From Aeribacillus composti (GTDB taxonomy: Bacteria; Bacillota; Bacilli; Bacillales; Aeribacillaceae): a DNA stretch of 43,527 bases. The notes beneath the pieces were generated by a model. The model was not told where the DNA came from and did no database searches. It saw only the letters and a list, made by a program, of their open reading frames with translations. The position numbers were made by a program, and so were the translations under genes. Shown one piece after another: positions 12,392 to 22,754 of this stretch (position 1 is the stretch's first letter; the number at the start of each line of letters is the position of its first letter). Where the stretch lies: positions 1-43,527 of the forward strand of contig NZ_VISS01000037.1 of assembly GCF_007827555.1 (NCBI RefSeq). Reading direction: 5' to 3'.

Positions 12392-13056
12392 GAGAAATAA
12401 CGTCTACTGGACAGACCGTTGAGGATGCTGTGAAGAAAGCCTTAAAAGAATTAAATGTTGAGCAGGAACAAGTGGATATTCGAATTATCGATGAAGGAAA
12501 AAAAGGGCTTTTTGGGATATTTGGCCAAAAACCTGCCATTGTCCATGTGAAATTAAAGGAAACAAGCGAATTGACGGGTGCTTTGTTAAAATGGAACGAG
12601 AATACGGACCTTAATCCATTGGACGAGGCGAAAAATTTCCTTGAGCAGGTTATAAAAGAAATGGGAATTACAGCTTCCGTTGATATTAAACTTGAAGAAA
12701 AAACAGCGTATTTTAATATTAAAGGGGAAAATTTGGCAATTCTAATTGGAAAAAGAGGACAAACGTTAAATTCCTTGCAATATTTGACACAGCTTGTAGC
12801 GAATAAAACGTCAACCGATTACGTACCCATTATTTTGGATGCTGAAAATTATCGTGAAAAGCGCCGAGAGACTTTGACTCAATTGGCGGTAAAATTGGCA
12901 GATAAAGTTGTAAAAACAAATAAGGAATTTTCTTTGGAGCCCATGCCTTCTTTTGAAAGAAAAATCATTCATTCAACGTTAATGGAAGATGAAAGGGTTC
13001 AAACGTATTCAGTCGGAACAGAGCCCAATCGATATGTCGTCATCGCACCAAAATAA
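12388..13056 (+). CDS. jag: RNA-binding protein Jag/KhpB
   Basis: A 222-residue RNA-binding protein. The Jag_N domain covers 1-55 ([22 protein letters not shown]). A KH domain follows with the GKRG loop ([15 protein letters not shown]), then a C-terminal R3H domain with the R-x3-H motif RKIIH. KhpB pairs with KhpA in cell-envelope and division control in Gram-positives. The GTG start overlaps the yidC stop (GTGA), a fixed spoIIIJ-jag coupling. Confidence 0.94.
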   Translation: MREITSTGQTVEDAVKKALKELNVEQEQVDIRIIDEGKKGLFGIFGQKPAIVHVKLKETSELTGALLKWNENTDLNPLDEAKNFLEQVIKEMGITASVDIKLEEKTAYFNIKGENLAILIGKRGQTLNSLQYLTQLVANKTSTDYVPIILDAENYREKRRETLTQLAVKLADKVVKTNKEFSLEPMPSFERKIIHSTLMEDERVQTYSVGTEPNRYVVIAPK

Positions 13057-13063
13057 GTTTTTT

Positions 13064-13096
13064 GATGAATTGGAAAGCCAATTCATCATTTTTTTT
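13064..13096 (+). terminator. Intrinsic terminator after jag
   Basis: GATGAATTGG (13064-13073), loop AAAG, CCAATTCATC (13078-13087), then A and eight T. It closes the rpmH-rnpA-yidC-jag unit. Confidence 0.93.
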
Positions 13097-13319
13097 AGCC
13101 TCCAAATTGATGCCTTTAAAAAGAAATTTTCGGTTTCTGTCAACCTCTATTAAAGACTCTTCAACTTTTTTGGTACCTCTTTGATTTTTCAAGCCCAGCA
13201 GTTTTTTAAGCTGTTTCTCCAGTTATCAATCATTTCGTTGTTCATTATTTTGAATTACGAGACATGCAGATCTAACCCCATGGAAGATTATCTGGCTTGT
13301 TTCTTAAACGTTACGGTAT

Positions 13320-13404
13320 TGTGAATAAGTGAAAAGTAGCGAAATATTGTTATGAACATGTGGATAAGTTAAAATAATAAATTAGATAATTTTTTTGTGG
13401 ATAA
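13320..13404 (-). promoter_or_regulatory. DnaA-box cluster upstream of mnmE
   Basis: The gene-free stretch 13097-13514 holds three perfect DnaA boxes in the same orientation, read on the minus strand: TTATTCACA (13320-13328), TTATCCACA (13359-13367) and TTATCCACA (13396-13404). B. subtilis is known to have extra DnaA-box clusters outside oriC that titrate DnaA or regulate genes. The part from 13097 to 13255 shows no recognisable gene, only a short broken minus-strand reading. Confidence 0.75.
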
Positions 13405-13514
13405 ACATTGTGCTTTTCTTTTTTCTAGACTATATGGTATTTTTAAACTTTGGTGAATGAAAACAACTGCCGGATTGGTTTATGATAGATCGCAACAAAA
13501 AGCGAGGTGAGACA

Positions 13515-14900
13515 ATGGAATTTGATACAATAGCAGCAATTTCCACCCCGATGGGAGAGGGAGCCATTGCGATTGTCCGCTTAAGCGGCGATGAGGCGGT
13601 GGACATTGCGGATCGCATTTTTCAAAGCCCTGCAAAGAAACAATTAAAAGATGTTCCAACCCATACGATTCATTATGGAAAAATAATTGATCCCGATACG
13701 CAAGAAATGGTTGAAGAAGTGATGGTTTCTGTCATGCGGGCGCCTAAAACATTTACAAGAGAAGATGTTGTTGAGATCAATTGCCATGGAGGTCTCGTAA
13801 CAGTTAACCGCGTTTTGCAGCTAGTTCTTAAGCACGGCGCTCGTTTGGCGGAACCAGGAGAATTTACGAAGAGAGCATTTTTAAATGGAAGAATTGATTT
13901 GTCTCAAGCGGAAGCTGTGATTGATTTAATTCGGGCTAAAACCGATAAAGCAATGAATGTTGCTCTTGGGCAAATGGAAGGCCGTCTTTCAAAGCGCATC
14001 AAACGGCTGCGTCAGGAAATTCTTGAAACGCTTGCACATGTTGAAGTCAACATCGATTACCCCGAATATGATGATGTCGAAGAAATGACACATAATATGT
14101 TAATTGAAAAAGCTTCGTACGTGCGAGACGAAATTGAAAAACTGCTTTCAACTTCTAACCAAGGGAAAATATTGAGGGAAGGCTTATCAACCGTTATAAT
14201 TGGGCGGCCAAACGTTGGCAAATCTTCTTTGCTCAATGGACTCGTTCATGAAAATAAAGCGATTGTAACTGATATACCAGGAACGACAAGGGATGTAATA
14301 GAAGAATATGTCAATGTGAGAGGTGTTCCTCTCCGTCTTATCGACACGGCTGGAATTCGTGAGACGGAAGACATTGTAGAAAAAATCGGTGTGGAACGAT
14401 CCCGACAGGTATTGAAAGAAGCTGATTTAATTTTATTTGTGCTAAACTATAACGAAGAGCTCTCGGAAGAAGATAAAAAATTGTTTGAAGCCGTGAAGGG
14501 AACGGATTTTATTGTCATTGTCAATAAAACTGATTTGCCGAAGAAAATCGATATGGATGAAGTGCAGAAGCTAGCCAATGGACATCCAATTGTGACCACT
14601 TCCTTAAAGGAAGATAGAGGGATCGATGAATTGGAACAACAGATCAGTTCTTTGTTTTTTAAAGGGGATCTTCAAGCAGATGATTTAACTTATGTTTCCA
14701 ATACACGCCATATTGCGTTGTTATCTCAGGCCAAAAAAGCTGTTGAAGAGGCTATAGAGGGAATAGAACAAGGCGTCCCAATCGATATTGTTCAAATCGA
14801 CTTAACAAGAACGTGGGAACTCCTCGGCGAAATTATTGGCGACAGTGTACATGAAAGCTTAATTGATCAGTTGTTTTCGCAATTTTGTTTAGGTAAATAG
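13515..14900 (+). CDS. mnmE: tRNA modification GTPase MnmE (TrmE)
   Basis: A 461-residue GTPase (B. subtilis 459) that works with MnmG to make cmnm5U34 in tRNA anticodons. The N-terminal formyl-THF-binding domain ([20 protein letters not shown]) is followed by a helical domain with an inserted G domain: G1 [10 protein letters not shown]3 DTAG, G4 NKTD. It ends in FCLGK, the C-terminal Cys motif. The ATG at 13515 follows AGGTGA; an 11-residue upstream extension has no support. mnmG starts 17 bp downstream. Confidence 0.97.
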   Translation: MEFDTIAAISTPMGEGAIAIVRLSGDEAVDIADRIFQSPAKKQLKDVPTHTIHYGKIIDPDTQEMVEEVMVSVMRAPKTFTREDVVEINCHGGLVTVNRVLQLVLKHGARLAEPGEFTKRAFLNGRIDLSQAEAVIDLIRAKTDKAMNVALGQMEGRLSKRIKRLRQEILETLAHVEVNIDYPEYDDVEEMTHNMLIEKASYVRDEIEKLLSTSNQGKILREGLSTVIIGRPNVGKSSLLNGLVHENKAIVTDIPGTTRDVIEEYVNVRGVPLRLIDTAGIRETEDIVEKIGVERSRQVLKEADLILFVLNYNEELSEEDKKLFEAVKGTDFIVIVNKTDLPKKIDMDEVQKLANGHPIVTTSLKEDRGIDELEQQISSLFFKGDLQADDLTYVSNTRHIALLSQAKKAVEEAIEGIEQGVPIDIVQIDLTRTWELLGEIIGDSVHESLIDQLFSQFCLGK

Positions 14901-14917
14901 GAAAGGGTGTGAATTTG

Positions 14918-16804
14918 ATGCGATATCAAGCCGGTGAATATGATGTAATCGTGGTTGGCGCAGGTCATGCGGGCTGTGAGGCGGGTCTTGCGGCTGCAAG
15001 GCTTGGTGCTAAAACATTAGTAGTGACCATTAATTTGGATATGGTAGCTTTTATGCCATGTAATCCTTCAATCGGCGGGCCGGCAAAAGGAATTGTCGTC
15101 CGTGAGATTGACGCGCTTGGCGGAGAAATGGGAAAAAACATTGATAAAACATATATTCAAATGAGAATGTTAAATACAGGAAAAGGACCTGCTGTTCGTG
15201 CACTTCGGGCACAAGCCGATAAAGTTTTATATCAAAGGGAAATGAAAAAGACGCTGGAGCAGGAAGAAAATTTAACATTGCTTCAAGGAATGGTCGAAGA
15301 ATTAATTGTAGAAGACGGTATATGCAAAGGGATCGTGACGCAGACAGGAGCCGAATACCGTTCGAAAACAGTTGTTTTAACAACAGGGACGTTTTTGCGT
15401 GGAAGAATCATTATCGGCGACCTTTCTTATTCAAGCGGACCAAACAATCAACAGCCGTCCATTAAGCTGTCAGAGCATTTAGAAAAGCTTGGATTCGAAC
15501 TTGTTCGTTTTAAAACAGGGACACCTCCAAGAGTCAACAGTAAAACCATTGATTACAGCAAAACAGAAATTCAACCTGGAGACGAGGAGCCGCGTGCATT
15601 CTCCTACGAAACAACGAAATATATTACCGATCAGCTTCCTTGTTGGCTGACGTATACAAGCAGTGAAACTCATAAAATCATTGACGAAAATTTGCACAGA
15701 TCGCCCATGTATTCTGGTATGATCAAAGGGACAGGACCTCGTTATTGTCCGTCTATTGAAGATAAAATTGTCCGTTTCCATGATAAACCGCGCCACCAAA
15801 TCTTTTTGGAGCCTGAGGGCCGTAATACGGAAGAAGTCTATGTTCAAGGGCTTTCTACAAGCCTGCCGGAAGATGTACAGCGCCGTATGATATCTACCAT
15901 TCCGGGGCTTGAAAATGCACAAATCATGAGAGCTGGATATGCCATTGAATATGATGCGATCGTACCAACACAGCTATGGCCGACGCTAGAAACGAAAAAA
16001 GTGAAAAATTTATATACGGCAGGACAAATTAACGGAACTTCAGGATATGAAGAAGCAGCTGGTCAAGGAATTATGGCCGGTATTAATGCTGCTAGAAGAG
16101 CGTTGAATAAAGAAGAGATCATTCTCAGCCGTTCTGATGCTTACATCGGTGTATTAATAGACGATTTGGTGACAAAAGGAACGAACGAACCATACCGTCT
16201 TTTAACATCAAGAGCCGAATACCGTCTTCTCCTTCGCCATGACAATGCGGATTTGCGTTTGACAGAACTCGGATACAAAATCGGTTTGATTAAAAAAGAG
16301 CGGTATGAAAAGTTTTTGGCCAAAAAAGAAGCGATAGAAAATGAGAAAAAACGCCTCCGTTCCATCATTATCAAGCCGAATGAACAGACTCAAAAATTGA
16401 TTGAAGAAGTCGGAGGAAGTCCGTTAAAAGACGGCATCCGTGCCTCAGACCTTTTGAAGCGTCCAGAAATAAATTATGAACATATAAAAATGCTTACCGA
16501 AAGTGAAGCTTTGCCTAAAGAAGTGGAGGAGCAGGTAGAAATTCAAATCAAATATGAAGGATATATTGAAAAATCGTTGCAGCAAGTAGAGAAATTAAAA
16601 CGCATGGAAAACAAAAAAATACCAGAAGACATTGATTATGACGCTATCAATGGACTTGCAACAGAAGCGCGGCAAAAATTAAAACAGGTTCGGCCGATAT
16701 CAGTTGCACAGGCTTCACGCATATCAGGCGTCAATCCGGCGGATATTTCTATTTTACTTGTTTATTTGGAACAAGGCCGTATCGCCCGCGTGTCTAATGA
16801 ATAA
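14918..16804 (+). CDS. mnmG: tRNA uridine 5-carboxymethylaminomethyl modification enzyme MnmG (GidA)
   Basis: The FAD-dependent partner of MnmE, 628 residues as in B. subtilis. The dinucleotide-binding motif [10 protein letters not shown] begins at residue 14. Conserved [26 protein letters not shown] and [11 protein letters not shown] follow, and the C-terminal helical domain binds MnmE. The ATG at 14918 is chosen over an in-frame GTG at 14909 because only the ATG has usable spacing to AAAGGG. Confidence 0.97.
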   Translation: MRYQAGEYDVIVVGAGHAGCEAGLAAARLGAKTLVVTINLDMVAFMPCNPSIGGPAKGIVVREIDALGGEMGKNIDKTYIQMRMLNTGKGPAVRALRAQADKVLYQREMKKTLEQEENLTLLQGMVEELIVEDGICKGIVTQTGAEYRSKTVVLTTGTFLRGRIIIGDLSYSSGPNNQQPSIKLSEHLEKLGFELVRFKTGTPPRVNSKTIDYSKTEIQPGDEEPRAFSYETTKYITDQLPCWLTYTSSETHKIIDENLHRSPMYSGMIKGTGPRYCPSIEDKIVRFHDKPRHQIFLEPEGRNTEEVYVQGLSTSLPEDVQRRMISTIPGLENAQIMRAGYAIEYDAIVPTQLWPTLETKKVKNLYTAGQINGTSGYEEAAGQGIMAGINAARRALNKEEIILSRSDAYIGVLIDDLVTKGTNEPYRLLTSRAEYRLLLRHDNADLRLTELGYKIGLIKKERYEKFLAKKEAIENEKKRLRSIIIKPNEQTQKLIEEVGGSPLKDGIRASDLLKRPEINYEHIKMLTESEALPKEVEEQVEIQIKYEGYIEKSLQQVEKLKRMENKKIPEDIDYDAINGLATEARQKLKQVRPISVAQASRISGVNPADISILLVYLEQGRIARVSNE

Positions 16805-16840
16805 AGAGATTTATTACAATGGAGACGAAAGGATAGAGCG

Positions 16841-17557
16841 ATGGACAGTATTCAGTTTCAAACGTTGCTGGAGGAAAGAGGGATTTCACTTTCCTCACAA
16901 GCATTGGAACAATTTGAAGCATATTTTAAGCTCCTAACGGAATGGAATGAAAAAGTGAATTTGACGTCCATAACGGATCGGACAGAAGTGTATATCAAAC
17001 ATTTTTATGATTCTATTTCGGCTGCTTTTTTTTATGATTTTAACAGACCTCTTTCCGTTTGCGATGTTGGAGCGGGTGCTGGTTTTCCCGGCATTCCGCT
17101 GAAAATTTGCTTTCCTCATTTGCAGTTGACAATCGTTGACTCTTTGAAAAAACGAATTACGTTTTTAGAGCATTTAACTGCTCAACTAAATTTGGAAAAT
17201 GTCTTTTTATACCACGATCGTGCGGAAACGTTCGGTCAAAAGAAAATATTTCGGGAATCTTTTGATATCGTGACAGCTAGGGCTGTAGCACGATTATCCG
17301 TACTAAGTGAACTTTGTATCCCGCTCGTGAAAGTAAATGGTGATTTTTTGGCATTGAAGGCTCAATCGGTAAAAGAAGAATTAAAAGGGGCAAATAAAGC
17401 GATCTCATTATTTGGCGGACAAGTCCAGACGATTCATTCCTTTCAATTGCCCATTGAAAAAAGTCAGCGCAATATCATTGTGATTCATAAACATCGTGCT
17501 ACTCCGAAAAAGTATCCTAGGAAGCCCGGCACACCAAATAAAATGCCTATTGAGTAA
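16841..17557 (+). CDS. rsmG: 16S rRNA (guanine-N7) methyltransferase RsmG (GidB)
   Basis: A 238-residue Rossmann-fold SAM-dependent methyltransferase that modifies G527 (E. coli numbering) in the 530 loop; loss gives low-level streptomycin resistance. The SAM motif [13 protein letters not shown] and [11 protein letters not shown] follow the family pattern. The ATG has GAAAGGA upstream, 36 bp after mnmG. Confidence 0.95.
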   Translation: MDSIQFQTLLEERGISLSSQALEQFEAYFKLLTEWNEKVNLTSITDRTEVYIKHFYDSISAAFFYDFNRPLSVCDVGAGAGFPGIPLKICFPHLQLTIVDSLKKRITFLEHLTAQLNLENVFLYHDRAETFGQKKIFRESFDIVTARAVARLSVLSELCIPLVKVNGDFLALKAQSVKEELKGANKAISLFGGQVQTIHSFQLPIEKSQRNIIVIHKHRATPKKYPRKPGTPNKMPIE

Positions 17558-17662
17558 CTTGTTCGAAAATAATATTTTTTGTTTGTCATTTTTAGCAGGA
17601 AATTTGTCTAGAAAACGAGAAATTTAATAAATGCTGGTAGTTTCTAAAGGTGGTGTCAGCAT

Positions 17663-18505
17663 ATGAAGCATCCTTTTTCTCGATTATTTGGCTTTGGGGA
17701 AAAAGATGTGACGGACTTTGAAGAAGAAAAAGATGTAAAAGAAGAAATTTTGCATATTCCTGTTGATGAGATCGTCCCTAATCCATTTCAGCCGAGAACT
17801 GTTTTTTCTGAAGATAAAATTGATGAATTGGCGCAAACAATCCGAACTCATGGCATTATACAGCCGATTGTTGTCAGAAAAACGGATGAACGGTATGAAA
17901 TTATTGCCGGGGAAAGAAGATGGAGAGCTGTCAAAAAACTTGGATGGATGGAAATTCCGGCTATAGTAAAAAATTATAATGATAAAGAAACCGCTTCAAT
18001 CGCCTTAATTGAAAACTTGCAGCGGGAAGAATTATCAGCCATTGAAGAAGCAGTTGCTTATGCAAAATTAATTGAACTCCATCAGCTGACTCAAGAAGCG
18101 CTAGCTCAAAGGCTTGGAAAAGGACAATCGACGATTGCCAATAAACTACGTCTGCTGAAGCTCCCAAAAGAAGTTCAAGAGGCATTGTTAAACAAATCCA
18201 TTACGGAACGTCATGCGCGAGCACTCATTCCTTTAAAAGATCATGAATTGCAAATTAAATTGTTAAACGAAATTATTGAAAAACAGTTAAATGTTAAACA
18301 AACAGAAGATCGCGTAGTTAAAATGTTAGACCAAAAAGAAGAAAAGCAAAAACCGAAAAGAAAAGCTTTCAGCAGAGATACGAGAATTGCTTTGAATACG
18401 ATTCGGAAATCTTTGACTATGGTGGCTGAAACAGGAGTTAAAATAGATTCAAAAGAAGAAGAATTTGAAAACTATATACAATTAACGATCAAAATTCCAA
18501 AATAA
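17663..18505 (+). CDS. noc: Nucleoid occlusion protein Noc
   Basis: A ParB-family CTPase of 280 residues that spreads from Noc-binding sites and keeps the FtsZ ring off the nucleoid. The N-terminal amphipathic segment [14 protein letters not shown] is the known membrane-binding helix of Noc and distinguishes it from Spo0J. The CTP-binding motifs GERRWR (83-88) and ENLQRE are present, followed by an HTH ([19 protein letters not shown]). It starts at ATG after AAAGGTGG. A Noc-site-like palindrome lies just downstream. Confidence 0.94.
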   Translation: MKHPFSRLFGFGEKDVTDFEEEKDVKEEILHIPVDEIVPNPFQPRTVFSEDKIDELAQTIRTHGIIQPIVVRKTDERYEIIAGERRWRAVKKLGWMEIPAIVKNYNDKETASIALIENLQREELSAIEEAVAYAKLIELHQLTQEALAQRLGKGQSTIANKLRLLKLPKEVQEALLNKSITERHARALIPLKDHELQIKLLNEIIEKQLNVKQTEDRVVKMLDQKEEKQKPKRKAFSRDTRIALNTIRKSLTMVAETGVKIDSKEEEFENYIQLTIKIPK

Positions 18506-18535
18506 CTCTTCACACTTTTTCGTGAAGAGTTTTTT
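18505..18535 (+). terminator. Intrinsic terminator after noc
   Basis: ACTCTTCAC (18505-18513) pairs with GTGAAGAGT (18522-18530), followed by a run of six T. The noc stop codon overlaps the base of the stem. Confidence 0.88.
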
Positions 18536-18590
18536 ATTATAAAAAAACTTAGCAAAAAGACTTGGACAGAATGTTCGACAGCAACAAATT

Positions 18591-18604
18591 ATTTTCCGGG
18601 AAAT
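18591..18604. promoter_or_regulatory. Candidate Noc-binding site (NBS)
   Basis: ATTTTCCGGGAAAT differs at one position from the B. subtilis Noc consensus ATTTCCCGGGAAAT. It sits between noc and soj. Noc sites are scattered around the chromosome outside the terminus, so a site here is plausible. Confidence 0.55.
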
Positions 18605-18771
18605 ACGACAATATTTTATTTTTTTCGAAAAAAGGATGAATTCCTAGCATTTCCACCTACAAAAGAAAAAAGTTTGTGAAACATCCCCAAAGATATCACC
18701 TACAATTAAGCATTTTCGTGATAAAATAAAATACAATAGAACATTTGAAGTAGGAGAAAGCAGGTGACACC

Positions 18772-19533
18772 GTGTGTAAGATCATTTCCATAGCGAACCA
18801 AAAAGGCGGCGTTGGAAAAACAACAACTTCCGTTAACCTCGGAGCTTGCTTAGCATACACAGGAAAGCGGGTTCTATTAGTCGATATAGACCCTCAAGGT
18901 AATGCGACAAGTGGGGTTGGTATTGAAAAAGCGGATGTCGACCTTTGTGTGTATGATCTTTTAGTAGAGGATGCAGATGTAAAAAAAGTCATTAAAACAA
19001 CACAGATTGAAAATCTTGATGTGATTCCAGCAACTATTCAACTTGCAGGTGCTGAAATTGAATTAGTTCCGACGATTTCCCGTGAAGTCCGATTAAAAAG
19101 AGCGCTTGAACCAGTGAAGCAGCAATATGATTACATATTAATAGATTGCCCGCCTTCGCTCGGACTTTTAACACTCAATGCGCTAACGGCTTCGGATTCG
19201 GTCATTATTCCAGTTCAATGCGAGTACTATGCTTTGGAAGGATTAAGCCAGCTGTTAAATACTATTCGGTTGGTTCAAAAACATTTGAATTCGGATTTGA
19301 TGATTGAAGGTGTATTGCTGACAATGCTTGATGCGCGGACTAATTTAGGCATTCAAGTAATTGATGAGGTAAAAAAATACTTTCAAGACAAAGTGTATCA
19401 AACCATTATTCCACGAAATGTGCGGCTTAGTGAAGCACCGAGCCATGGACAGCCTATTATCCTTTATGATTCAAGATCCAAAGGAGCAGAGGTTTATTTA
19501 GAATTAGCAAAGGAAGTGGTGGCAAATGGCTAG
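18772..19533 (+). CDS. soj: Chromosome partitioning ATPase Soj (ParA)
   Basis: A deviant-Walker ATPase, 253 residues as in B. subtilis. It acts in origin segregation and regulates DnaA directly. The deviant Walker A KGGVGKTT is at 11-18, with signature Lys11 and catalytic Lys16. DIDPQGN and DCPPSLGLLT are also conserved. The start is GTG at 18772 after AGGTGA. The 3' end overlaps spo0J by 8 bp. The upstream gap 18536-18771 has no gene. Confidence 0.97.
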   Translation: MCKIISIANQKGGVGKTTTSVNLGACLAYTGKRVLLVDIDPQGNATSGVGIEKADVDLCVYDLLVEDADVKKVIKTTQIENLDVIPATIQLAGAEIELVPTISREVRLKRALEPVKQQYDYILIDCPPSLGLLTLNALTASDSVIIPVQCEYYALEGLSQLLNTIRLVQKHLNSDLMIEGVLLTMLDARTNLGIQVIDEVKKYFQDKVYQTIIPRNVRLSEAPSHGQPIILYDSRSKGAEVYLELAKEVVANG

Positions 19534-20380
19534 AGGATTAGGGAAAGGAATTAATGCACTTTTTGCCAATTTAGAACTGAATAAGGAAGAAGTGGTGCAA
19601 GATATTAAAATAGGGGATTTACGTCCAAATCCTTATCAACCGCGAAAAACATTTGACCCTGGTTCGATTGAAGAGCTTAAGCAATCCATTTTGCAGCACG
19701 GAATTTTACAGCCGCTGATAGTCCGAAAGAGCATAAAAGGCTATGAAATTGTAGTCGGTGAACGCCGTTATCGAGCAGCAAAAGAAGCGAAGCTTAAGAC
19801 AGTTCCGGCAGTTGTGAAAGAGTTGACAGATGAGCAAATGATGGAAATCGCTCTATTAGAAAATTTGCAAAGGGAAGATTTAACCCCGATCGAAGAGGCG
19901 AAAGCGTACCAATCGCTTTTGGAGCATTTGAACATTACACAAGAAGAATTGGCAAAACGTCTTGGCAAAAGCCGTCCGCATATTGCCAATCATTTGCGGC
20001 TCCTAAGCCTTCCACCGTTCGTCCAAACATTGATATCTGAAGGCAAGCTATCAATGGGTCATGGGAGAACATTGCTTGGCATAAAGAAAAAAGAGAAACT
20101 TGAATATTTAGTGAATAAAATTTTAAAAGAAAATTTAAATGTCCGGCAAGTAGAACAGTTAGTGCAGCAGATGAATGAAAGTGTTTCACGTGAAACAAAG
20201 AAAAAGATAGAGAAAAAAGATGCTTTTATACGTGAACAAGAATCGTTTTTACGAGAAAAATTTGGAACATCCGTTTCCATTAAGCAGCAAAAGAAGAAAG
20301 GTAAAATAGAGATTGAGTTTTTTTCGAAAGAAGATTTGGTGCGTATTTTAGAACTGTTGGATGTAAAAGTATCATCTTGA
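19526..20380 (+). CDS. spo0J: Chromosome partitioning protein Spo0J (ParB)
   Basis: A CTP-dependent DNA clamp that loads at parS, spreads and recruits SMC, 284 residues. The N-terminal basic tail MARGLGKGINALF stimulates Soj ATPase. CTPase motifs GERRYRAA and ENLQRED are followed by an HTH (TQEELAKRLGKSRPHIANH) and a C-terminal dimerisation domain. Its own coding region contains a perfect parS, as in B. subtilis. Start ATG lies inside the soj reading frame (ATGGCTAG). Confidence 0.97.
   Translation: MARGLGKGINALFANLELNKEEVVQDIKIGDLRPNPYQPRKTFDPGSIEELKQSILQHGILQPLIVRKSIKGYEIVVGERRYRAAKEAKLKTVPAVVKELTDEQMMEIALLENLQREDLTPIEEAKAYQSLLEHLNITQEELAKRLGKSRPHIANHLRLLSLPPFVQTLISEGKLSMGHGRTLLGIKKKEKLEYLVNKILKENLNVRQVEQLVQQMNESVSRETKKKIEKKDAFIREQESFLREKFGTSVSIKQQKKKGKIEIEFFSKEDLVRILELLDVKVSS
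20182..20197. promoter_or_regulatory. parS: parS site within spo0J
   Basis: TGTTTCACGTGAAACA is a perfect 16-bp match to the B. subtilis parS palindrome. It is the loading site for Spo0J (ParB). An identical site is at 33240-33255 in walK. Confidence 0.97.
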
Positions 20381-20393
20381 TGTTGAAGAACAG

Positions 20394-21011
20394 CTAAAAT
20401 TCAAACCCTCTTCGAAATAGCGATACGTTTGATTGTTCAGATTCCCTTATAGAATTGAAGGTATTGATCAAACTTGCTGAGATGACGTCAGCCATGCTCA
20501 TAACAAGATGGAGCCTCGTATTTTGCAAAACAAAAAACTCCATAAAGCCGCTGACATTAACGATTCCAGTGATGTGCATGTCTCCGACCGCCGGAAGCGA
20601 TTTATTGACAGCTGCACCTGGCTTTAAGGGACCTTCCGCTACTTGAAAAGAACCAATGTTTTGATAGAGACCTAAACAAGCATCCACAGCAATGATGAAG
20701 GGATGTTCGAACTGATTGTTTATTGTCTCAATCGTTTCTCCTAAATTGACAGCATGAACCGGAGATTTCAAAGTCCCAAATATATGAACATGAGTTAAAT
20801 TTTGTTCCATTAGCTTCGTTCCGACTATCGGACCTAACGCATCTCCTGTTGAACGATCTGTTCCAATGCATAAAACGACGATGGAATCTTGATGTTCTTT
20901 TGGTATAAGACTTCCAATTTTTAGTGATAATTTAGTAACAGCATCTGTATGATGATAAAAGATTCTTTCTTTTTCTTTTTTATAAGGGAAAAAATTTGTT
21001 TTTACATTCAT
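20394..21011 (-). CDS. yyaC: YyaC, spore protein of the DUF1256/GPR-like family
   Basis: A 205-residue protein, the same length as B. subtilis YyaC, with the conserved core CIGTDRSTGDALGP, GTLKSPVHAVNL and AVDACLGLYQNIGSF. The fold is related to germination protease GPR and hydrogenase maturation proteases, and it is a sporulation-associated gene; its substrate is not established. The ATG has GGGGGTGA upstream. It converges on spo0J with a 13-bp gap, the B. subtilis order. The yyaD and MscS-type genes often found next are absent. Confidence 0.93.
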   Translation of the reverse strand: MNVKTNFFPYKKEKERIFYHHTDAVTKLSLKIGSLIPKEHQDSIVVLCIGTDRSTGDALGPIVGTKLMEQNLTHVHIFGTLKSPVHAVNLGETIETINNQFEHPFIIAVDACLGLYQNIGSFQVAEGPLKPGAAVNKSLPAVGDMHITGIVNVSGFMEFFVLQNTRLHLVMSMADVISASLINTFNSIRESEQSNVSLFRRGFEF

Positions 21012-21164
21012 CGGCCATTCACCCCCTGAAATAGTATTACCAGTATACGGAATATTTAAATTTTCTATACCTAAAAATGAATAGTGTTTATACCTTCAAA
21101 CGGAATTGGCTTGATGAAAGGTACAAATCAAATACAAAACTTGTTAAAATAAATCTATCATGGC

Positions 21165-21188
21165 GCCATCTAAGTATAGATGGCTTTT
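21165..21188 (+). terminator. Hairpin with short T-run in the yyaC-yyzM gap
   Basis: GCCATCTA (21165-21172), loop AGTA, TAGATGGC (21177-21184), then TTTT. It lies 74 bp before yyzM, so on the plus strand it would act as a leader attenuator of an upstream-initiated transcript. The rest of 21012-21261 has no gene. Confidence 0.45.
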
Positions 21189-21261
21189 CGCTTTAACTAA
21201 AAAGATATACTGTATGTTTGCTATAAATGGAATATTTAAGGAAGGGATGATGACGGCTTAG

Positions 21262-21468
21262 ATGGTTAACAAGGAATTTGACCTTTATGATATTGTTGAA
21301 ATGAAGAAACCTCATCCTTGCGGAGAAAATCGCTGGAAAGTGATCCGAATGGGAATGGATATCCGTATTAAATGTGAAGGTTGCAGCCATAGTGTTCTCA
21401 TGCCGAGAAAAGAATTTGTAAGAAAGATGAAAAAAGTCATTGAAAAACATAGTGAGAAGCAACAATGA
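21262..21468 (+). CDS. yyzM: DUF951 protein YyzM
   Basis: A 68-residue protein with VEMKKPHPCGENRWKVIRMGMD in two conserved blocks and KCEGCSHSVLMPR. The Cys pair CEGC and Cys in HPCG suggest metal or RNA binding, but no function is established. The ATG directly overlaps the TAG of a four-codon upstream frame (ATGACGGCTTAG), with AAGGAAGGGATG before it, so translation may be by reinitiation. It sits before ychF as in B. subtilis. Confidence 0.9.
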   Translation: MVNKEFDLYDIVEMKKPHPCGENRWKVIRMGMDIRIKCEGCSHSVLMPRKEFVRKMKKVIEKHSEKQQ

Positions 21469-21502
21469 AAGACTGCTGCCTTAAATCGGCAGTCTTTTTT
21501 TT
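21468..21502 (+). terminator. Intrinsic terminator after yyzM
   Basis: AAAGACTGC pairs with GCAGTCTTT around an inner loop, and the T-run extends to 21502. It starts at the yyzM stop codon. Confidence 0.85.
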
Positions 21503-21532
21503 ATAGAGCTGATCGATTTGGAGGATGAAAGC

Positions 21533-21561
21533 TTGTCATTTTTCTTGTTCCTATCTATAAT
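21533..21561 (+). promoter_or_regulatory. ychF promoter
   Basis: TTGTCA (21533-21538) and TATAAT (21556-21561) with a 17-bp spacer, 56 bp before the ychF start. Confidence 0.75.
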
Positions 21562-21616
21562 GGGTGAAGATTAGTTGATGAGATAGTGTCCGTACAAAAA
21601 GAGGAGTGGAAAATTC

Positions 21617-22714
21617 ATGGGATTAACTGCTGGTATTGTTGGTCTTCCGAATGTTGGAAAATCAACGCTGTTTAATGCGATCACACAAGCGGGGGCCGAG
21701 AGTGCGAACTATCCGTTTTGCACCATTGATCCGAACGTAGGAATTGTTGAAGTGCCTGATTATCGCCTGCAAAAGCTTTCAGAATTATTTAAGCCGAAAA
21801 GAACGGTTCCGACAACATTTGAATTTACTGATATCGCAGGAATTGTCAAAGGGGCAAGCAAGGGAGAAGGCCTTGGCAATAAATTTTTGTCTCACATTCG
21901 CCAAGTGGATGCAATTTGCCATGTTGTTCGCTGTTTTGATGATGAAAATATTACGCATGTTGACGGAAAAGTGGATCCGATTGCAGATATTGAAACAATT
22001 AACATCGAGTTAATTTTGGCCGATTTGGAAACAGTTGATAAACGGATCGATCGCGTTGCCAAAATAGCAAAACAAAAAGACAAGCAAGCTATGTTTGAAT
22101 ATGAAATTTTAATGAAGTTAAAAGAAGCGTTTGAAAATGAAAAGCCCGCCCGTTCTGTTTCATTCACGGAAGAACAGATGAAATATGTAAAACAGCTTCA
22201 TTTGCTCACCATTAAACCTGTACTTTATGTAGCAAATGTTAGTGAGGAAGATATATCCTCTGGAAGTAATGAATATGTGGAAAAAGTGCGCAAATATGTT
22301 GCTGCGGAAAATGCCGAAGTAATTGTCGTATGTGCAAAAATTGAATCTGAAATGGTCGAGCTTGATTCGGAAGAAAAAGAAATGTTTTTGCAGGAGCTTG
22401 GAATTCAAGAATCTGGTTTAGATCAATTAATTAAAGCATCTTACAGCTTGCTGGGACTCGCCACATATTTTACTGCTGGGGAACAAGAGGTTCGGGCATG
22501 GACGTTCCGCAAAGGAATGAAAGCACCTGAGTGCGCAGGCATCATTCATTCTGATTTTGAACGGGGATTTATTCGGGCCGAAACAGTTTCCTATACAGAC
22601 TTAATTGAGGCAGGTTCGATGGCTGCTGCAAGAGAAGCTGGAAAGGTTCGATTGGAAGGAAAAGATTACGAGGTTCAAGACGGAGATATTATTCATTTTC
22701 GATTCAATGTCTAA
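21617..22714 (+). CDS. ychF: Redox-regulated ATPase YchF (EngD)
   Basis: A 365-residue Obg-family P-loop NTPase that prefers ATP and associates with ribosomes. The P-loop [15 protein letters not shown] is at the N-terminus, with [17 protein letters not shown] as G3 and a C-terminal TGS domain ([14 protein letters not shown]). The ATG follows AGAGGAGTGG. It has its own promoter, and rpsF follows with a separate promoter. Confidence 0.96.
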   Translation: MGLTAGIVGLPNVGKSTLFNAITQAGAESANYPFCTIDPNVGIVEVPDYRLQKLSELFKPKRTVPTTFEFTDIAGIVKGASKGEGLGNKFLSHIRQVDAICHVVRCFDDENITHVDGKVDPIADIETINIELILADLETVDKRIDRVAKIAKQKDKQAMFEYEILMKLKEAFENEKPARSVSFTEEQMKYVKQLHLLTIKPVLYVANVSEEDISSGSNEYVEKVRKYVAAENAEVIVVCAKIESEMVELDSEEKEMFLQELGIQESGLDQLIKASYSLLGLATYFTAGEQEVRAWTFRKGMKAPECAGIIHSDFERGFIRAETVSYTDLIEAGSMAAAREAGKVRLEGKDYEVQDGDIIHFRFNV

Positions 22715-22716
22715 TG

Positions 22717-22745
22717 TTGCGGGATCAATAAAATTTTGCTATAAT
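22717..22745 (+). promoter_or_regulatory. rpsF-ssb-rpsR promoter
   Basis: TTGCGG (22717-22722) and TATAAT (22740-22745) with a 17-bp spacer, starting three bases after the ychF stop. Confidence 0.75.
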
Positions 22746-22754
22746 CTTGGTTTG

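Noticed and set aside
13097-13255. Broken minus-strand reading (MNNEMIDNWRNSLK, then LEKQLKKLLG after a frame change) as a Spo0E-like remnant
   Set aside because: The resemblance is weak and needs a frameshift; not enough to call a gene.
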